A DNA stretch of 45,328 bases from an uncultured Verrucomicrobia subdivision 3 bacterium (lineage in GTDB: Bacteria > Verrucomicrobiota > Verrucomicrobiia > Limisphaerales > UBA8199): NCBI GenBank assembly GCA_903913865.1, contig CAIWMU010000014.1, positions 1 to 45,328 on the forward strand, in the 5' to 3' direction. A program made the position numbers and the translations under genes. The notes beneath the pieces were generated by a model that saw only the letters and a list, made by a program, of their open reading frames with translations, had not been told where the DNA came from and ran no database searches. Shown here one piece after another: positions 42,291 through 45,328 of this stretch (its first letter is position 1; each line of letters begins with the position of its first letter).

Positions 42291-43466
42291 TCAGGGGGAA
42301 CATGAGTCAGACTGAGCCACTGGTAAAAGGATTCGAAACGTTGCTCCTCCACCCGGGCGGTTTGCCGCTCGGATCCGTCCCCCATGCGCTTCAACAATAG
42401 TCCGGCAGATTGACAACCCCAATCCAATGCGGTCCGGTTTGGTGGTGAAGAACGGCTCAAAAAGTCTGCTTACGCCATCCTGGGGAAAACCCGGACCGGA
42501 ATCGGAGATTGCCACCTCAAGGCACAATTTGTCCCGCCAGATCACGCTCACAAGCACGCGGCGTGCCCCCATAGGCATCCCCTCCATCGCGTCCATGGCG
42601 TTCAGAATCAGGCCCACGAACACCTTCTGCATGTGCATCCGATCCATGACAACAGGCAGCAGATTCGGGGCAACTTCAATTTCGCAAATGACCCCCCGCG
42701 CCGCAGCATCTCCGCGAACAGTTGCAACGGCATCCCTCACAACATCCGCCACAGTAAATGGTTTCAAATCCAGCTGATGCCTATTGAGAAGTTGGCGCAT
42801 TCGACGGATCGCCTCAGGAGTCCGCAAATCTCCCGCAGCCATATCGTCCATGAGCTCCCGGACATCGCCAGAAGCCGGCCGATCTGCCCAGATGTTCTCC
42901 ACGGCCGACATCCAGTCGCCCTCAAGGGCAGCACCATCCCCCAAGGGCTGCTTTGCCTCCGCACCCCCTCCCCGCACATCCAGCCGGGTCTCCGTCACAT
43001 CCTTGCATGTGCCGGTCAATCGGACCAACTTTCCAAGTCGGTCGAAGTGGGCGCGTCCCCGGCTGCTAATCCAACGCACCCCCCTCTCACTCTGTCCCCG
43101 GACGAACTCAGCCTGAAACCCCGGAGAATCCGCCCTCGCCTGCCGAAGTGCTTCCTCCAACATGGGGCATTTCTTTCCGTGACCGGCATTGCAAAACTCT
43201 GGTCTCCGCCGATCCCCATCCGCCCCCAATCCACAAATCCACCGGCAACGCGAAATAGATGAATCCCCCCCGTCATCCACCACCCATTCCCAAACAGCAA
43301 GATTTGCAACCCCGGATACAAAGCCGAGCCCCTGCCGGCTCTCCGCCAGCCGGAATCTGGAGCGCTGCAGGCGGTAGAACTGAAACGCCAGCAAAGCGAC
43401 CAACACAAACTCAGAGATCACTACAGTGCTTACAACCATTTGTATCCAATCAGTTACAACGATCAT
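42291..43466 (-). CDS. PAS sensor kinase-like protein, phospho-acceptor His apparently missing
   Basis: A 391-residue protein with one N-terminal membrane helix (about residues 8-31) and a PAS-like region (about 48-160; NLAVWEWVVDD ... RGVRWISSRGR ... GTCKDVTETR) carrying a cluster of Cys residues (CRWIC, FCNAGHGKKC). The C-terminal HATPase_c domain (about 250-385) is intact: N-box LILNAMDAM, SDSGPGFP, FEPFFTTKP and GLGLSICRTIVEAHGGR. In between, where related kinases read AHELNQPL, this one reads GAEAKQPL, so His is replaced by Ala, and the usual linker helix is absent. It probably binds ATP but may not autophosphorylate. No response regulator gene is adjacent. Confidence 0.8.
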   Translation of the reverse strand: MIVVTDWIQMVVSTVVISEFVLVALLAFQFYRLQRSRFRLAESRQGLGFVSGVANLAVWEWVVDDGGDSSISRCRWICGLGADGDRRRPEFCNAGHGKKCPMLEEALRQARADSPGFQAEFVRGQSERGVRWISSRGRAHFDRLGKLVRLTGTCKDVTETRLDVRGGGAEAKQPLGDGAALEGDWMSAVENIWADRPASGDVRELMDDMAAGDLRTPEAIRRMRQLLNRHQLDLKPFTVADVVRDAVATVRGDAAARGVICEIEVAPNLLPVVMDRMHMQKVFVGLILNAMDAMEGMPMGARRVLVSVIWRDKLCLEVAISDSGPGFPQDGVSRLFEPFFTTKPDRIGLGLSICRTIVEAHGGRIRAANRPGGGATFRILLPVAQSDSCSP

Positions 43467-43992
43467 AAATCCACGGTCAACTTAAATCTGCACAGATTTC
43501 ATACAGAATTTTAAATATCAAGCATTAGACCCGGGGAATTGCGGGCGGCGGCGGACCCAAAATGGGCAGCTTTCTCAACTTGATTCCAGTCCCCGGCAAG
43601 CAACTCAACCCCAACCCTGCCGCATGAGTAACCATGAGGTAATTTGCGCTCCACCATCCATCATCACCACCAACGCCTCTTTTCATTCTCTGCCCTGTCC
43701 CCCTGTCACCAACACAAACACCACCTCCCCCACCCTTCCGGATCGTGATCCAGCCTCCCCTGCAACGGGCCCGGGCGGACCTGGTGCCGGAACATATCCA
43801 ACTTTCCTCCATTCCGATTGATAACCGGCTTGACCGTTGAACGACTTTCCCCTACAGATATTGGACCATTTGTTGGGCTGTCTGCTTTTGCCAGCGGACG
43901 CACGATACATCACCCTTGGGCAACCGGGGTGACAACCGCAAGGGATCACAACAATGGCCACAGAAGCGCAAGCTGTTGTGGAACAATGTGTT
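43467..43992. other. Intergenic region before tRNA-Ser
   Basis: 526 bp with no supportable gene. Several short frames on both strands are Gly/Pro-rich and show no recognisable domain. A 7-bp inverted repeat, CACAACA (43947-43953) with TGTTGTG (43974-43980), ends 12 bp before the tRNA and could be part of its promoter region. The kinase promoter must lie at the left end. Confidence 0.45.
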
Positions 43993-44084
43993 GGAGAGAT
44001 GGCCGAGTGGCTGAAGGCGACGGTTTGCTAAACCGTTATACGGGTTAAACCGTATCGGGGGTTCGAATCCCCCTCTCTCCGCCA
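43993..44084 (+). tRNA. tRNA-Ser (GCT)
   Basis: A class II tRNA. The 7-bp acceptor stem is GGAGAGA (43993-43999) with TCTCTCC (44074-44080), then discriminator G and an encoded CCA (44082-44084). The anticodon stem ACGGT/ACCGT encloses the loop TTGCTAA, anticodon GCT. The long variable arm is a TACGG/CCGTA hairpin typical of Ser tRNAs. The T arm is GGGGG-TTCGAAT-CCCCC. Its 3' end probably served as the attachment site of the element that starts with the downstream integrase gene. Confidence 0.97.
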
Positions 44085-44164
44085 TTTTCACCCAAAAACC
44101 CCAATGAAATCAATGTTTTCAAAATCCATGTTCCGTTTCAATTACTCCAATTAGCTCTTGACCG

Positions 44165-44181
44165 CGTGACGTTTACGTGAC
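44165..44181 (+). repeat. Paired CGTGAC sites upstream of integrase
   Basis: CGTGAC occurs at 44165-44170 and 44176-44181, 11 bp apart (one helical turn), starting 33 bp before the integrase ATG. Such phased short repeats often bind excisionase or arm-site proteins. The assignment is speculative. Confidence 0.35.
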
Positions 44182-44197
44182 ACATTTGCCAACGTCT

Positions 44198-45328
44198 ATG
44201 ACGCTAAAAAAGGCAAAGAACGGACGCAGACCATCCTGGCCAGCGGTGTATGAACGTGTCCATAAGAGTGGAAATGTCAGCTATGTCGTCGATCTCGGCC
44301 AGATCAACGGGCGTAGGGATCGAACATCCTTTCGAACCAAGTACGAGGCAAATGCGTTCGCGGAGCAAAAGCGGACCGAAAAAGCCAATCACGGAGCCTC
44401 CGCGCTAGCCATTTCCCAGGAGATAAAGATGGATGCCGTCAAGGCACATGCCATCCTAGCCCCCCATTCCGTGACTCTTCACGAGGCGGCCCAATACTAC
44501 CTCAAGCACGTCATCGCTTACCGGAACAGCCCCCCAATCAGCGAAATCGTGGAGAGGATGCTGGTGGAATCCGAGAGAAACGACCGCCGGGACCGCACGG
44601 TTCAGGACCTCAAGTGGCGCTTAAACGTCTTTGCCGAACAATTCTCCGGCCGTAGGTTGAGCGATCTGACCGTGGAGGAGATTGAGGGATGGATCTACGA
44701 GGATGACGAATGGTCGGGCCGAAGCCGGATCAACTTCCTGACGAAGGTCTCCCAGATCTTCAATTACGCCATCAAGCACGGCTGGGTGGAGTCGAACCTG
44801 GCCGAGCGCATTGACCGTCCAAGCGTCGAGGACTCTGACCCTGAGATCTTCAAGGTCGAACAGGCTGAGCAGCTTCTCAGGAATGCGGGTGACCACGGGT
44901 TGCTGCCCTACATCTCCCTGGGGCTATTCGCTGGACTGCGATCGGCAGAGTTGATGCGGTTGGACGGGCAGGATGTCAAATTTGAGGACCGGGCGGTGAT
45001 TGTGGGCTCTGAGGTCGCCAAGAAGCGGTCCAGAAGGGTCGTGGAGATGTGCGATGCCCTGTTTGCCTGGTTGGGACCCATCCAACCCCTGAAGGGGCCT
45101 ATCGTGAACAAGCAGGAGTTCCGGGAAAACATGCTGGGGCTCAAGGCCAGTGCCGGAATTGAATCCTGGCCTCAGAACGGACTCCGGCACTCTTTCGGTT
45201 CCTACCATCTGGCACTTTATGGGGATGGGGGAAAGACGGCGCAGCAAATGGGGCACCGCAGCACCGACATCGTTCACAACCACTACAAGACGCTCGTCCT
45301 GAAGGCCGAGGCTGAGAAGTTCTGGGCC
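44198..45328 (+). CDS. Tyrosine recombinase/integrase, runs off the window
   Basis: 377 codons are open from ATG 44198 to the window edge with no stop, so the 3' end is missing, though little can be left. The N-terminal region includes an AP2-like DNA-binding stretch (VSYVVDLGQINGRRDRTSFRTKYEANAFA, about residues 27-55). A core-binding SAM-like domain (about 130-205; LSDLTVEEIEGWIYEDDEWSGRSRINFL) comes next, followed by the catalytic domain. Catalytic residues are R248 (AGLRSAEL), Lys near 274 (VAKKRSRR), R330 (NGLRHSFGSY), H353 (MGHRS) and nucleophile Y363 (HNHYKT). The first His of the usual HxxR box is Asn. Location 113 bp past the tRNA-Ser end fits an integrative element or prophage. Confidence 0.9.
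   Translation, partial: MTLKKAKNGRRPSWPAVYERVHKSGNVSYVVDLGQINGRRDRTSFRTKYEANAFAEQKRTEKANHGASALAISQEIKMDAVKAHAILAPHSVTLHEAAQYYLKHVIAYRNSPPISEIVERMLVESERNDRRDRTVQDLKWRLNVFAEQFSGRRLSDLTVEEIEGWIYEDDEWSGRSRINFLTKVSQIFNYAIKHGWVESNLAERIDRPSVEDSDPEIFKVEQAEQLLRNAGDHGLLPYISLGLFAGLRSAELMRLDGQDVKFEDRAVIVGSEVAKKRSRRVVEMCDALFAWLGPIQPLKGPIVNKQEFRENMLGLKASAGIESWPQNGLRHSFGSYHLALYGDGGKTAQQMGHRSTDIVHNHYKTLVLKAEAEKFWA

Noticed and set aside
43525-43961. Short frames (60-95 codons) on both strands before tRNA-Ser
   Set aside because: Low-complexity Gly/Pro/Arg translations, mutually overlapping, with no ribosome-binding site or domain.

Overview
The window looks like a chromosomal segment of a Gram-negative bacterium of the phylum Verrucomicrobiota, possibly near the Pedosphaera/Limisphaera group. 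I infer this from gene content, not from a search. The pointers are a lpxC-fabZ gene fusion followed by lpxA, a GldA/GldF/GldG-like ABC operon with a DUF4340 protein, a prepilin-type protein with an N-terminal [17 protein letters not shown] segment and an H-DG-type C-terminus, and a giant Asn/Thr-rich secreted protein with PPC-like, calcium-loop and InlB-like domains. DNA is moderately GC-rich, and few genes have a clear Shine-Dalgarno sequence.

Layout. 1-510: no gene, but a cluster of short palindromes inside a duplicated ~70-bp unit. 511-5025 (+): a small lipoprotein, an MFS carrier, a phosphomannose-isomerase-like cupin protein and homoserine dehydrogenase, the last two each followed by a strong hairpin terminator. 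5130-10068 (-): a four-gene gliding-type ABC operon. 10621-14994 (+): three overlapping genes, a duplicated-domain lipoprotein plus ResB-like and CcsA-like System II cytochrome c biogenesis proteins. 15109-15885 (-): an orphan ParA/Soj ATPase. 16100-20525 (+): HPF/RaiA, then a tightly packed amidohydrolase-bioF-bioA set. 20558-21612 (-): an EVE-domain protein overlapping a HAD phosphatase, divergent from a YggS-type PLP protein (21705-22394, +).

22707-30884 holds one 2,725-residue secreted protein containing three ~400-residue internal super-repeats. It is followed by the prepilin-like gene (-), a POT-type transporter (+), a small two-helix membrane protein with a ParB-like N-terminal peptide (-), an EamA exporter (-) and a single-domain rhodanese (+). 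35425-38202 (-) is rpsO-pnp, with a terminator and a leader hairpin between the genes, then a DUF2752 protein. 38952-42004 (+) is lpxC/fabZ-lpxA-rsmI. 42291-43466 (-) is a PAS sensor kinase whose phospho-acceptor histidine appears to be missing. The window closes with tRNA-Ser(GCT) and, 113 bp beyond its CCA end, a tyrosine recombinase running off the edge: the likely border of an integrated element.

Most of the window is housekeeping metabolism and envelope biogenesis. The parts I find least explained are the membrane protein with the ParB-like tip (33403-33825), the duplicated-domain lipoprotein coupled to cytochrome c assembly (10621-11802), the degenerate kinase, the giant repeat protein, the palindrome cluster and the island border.
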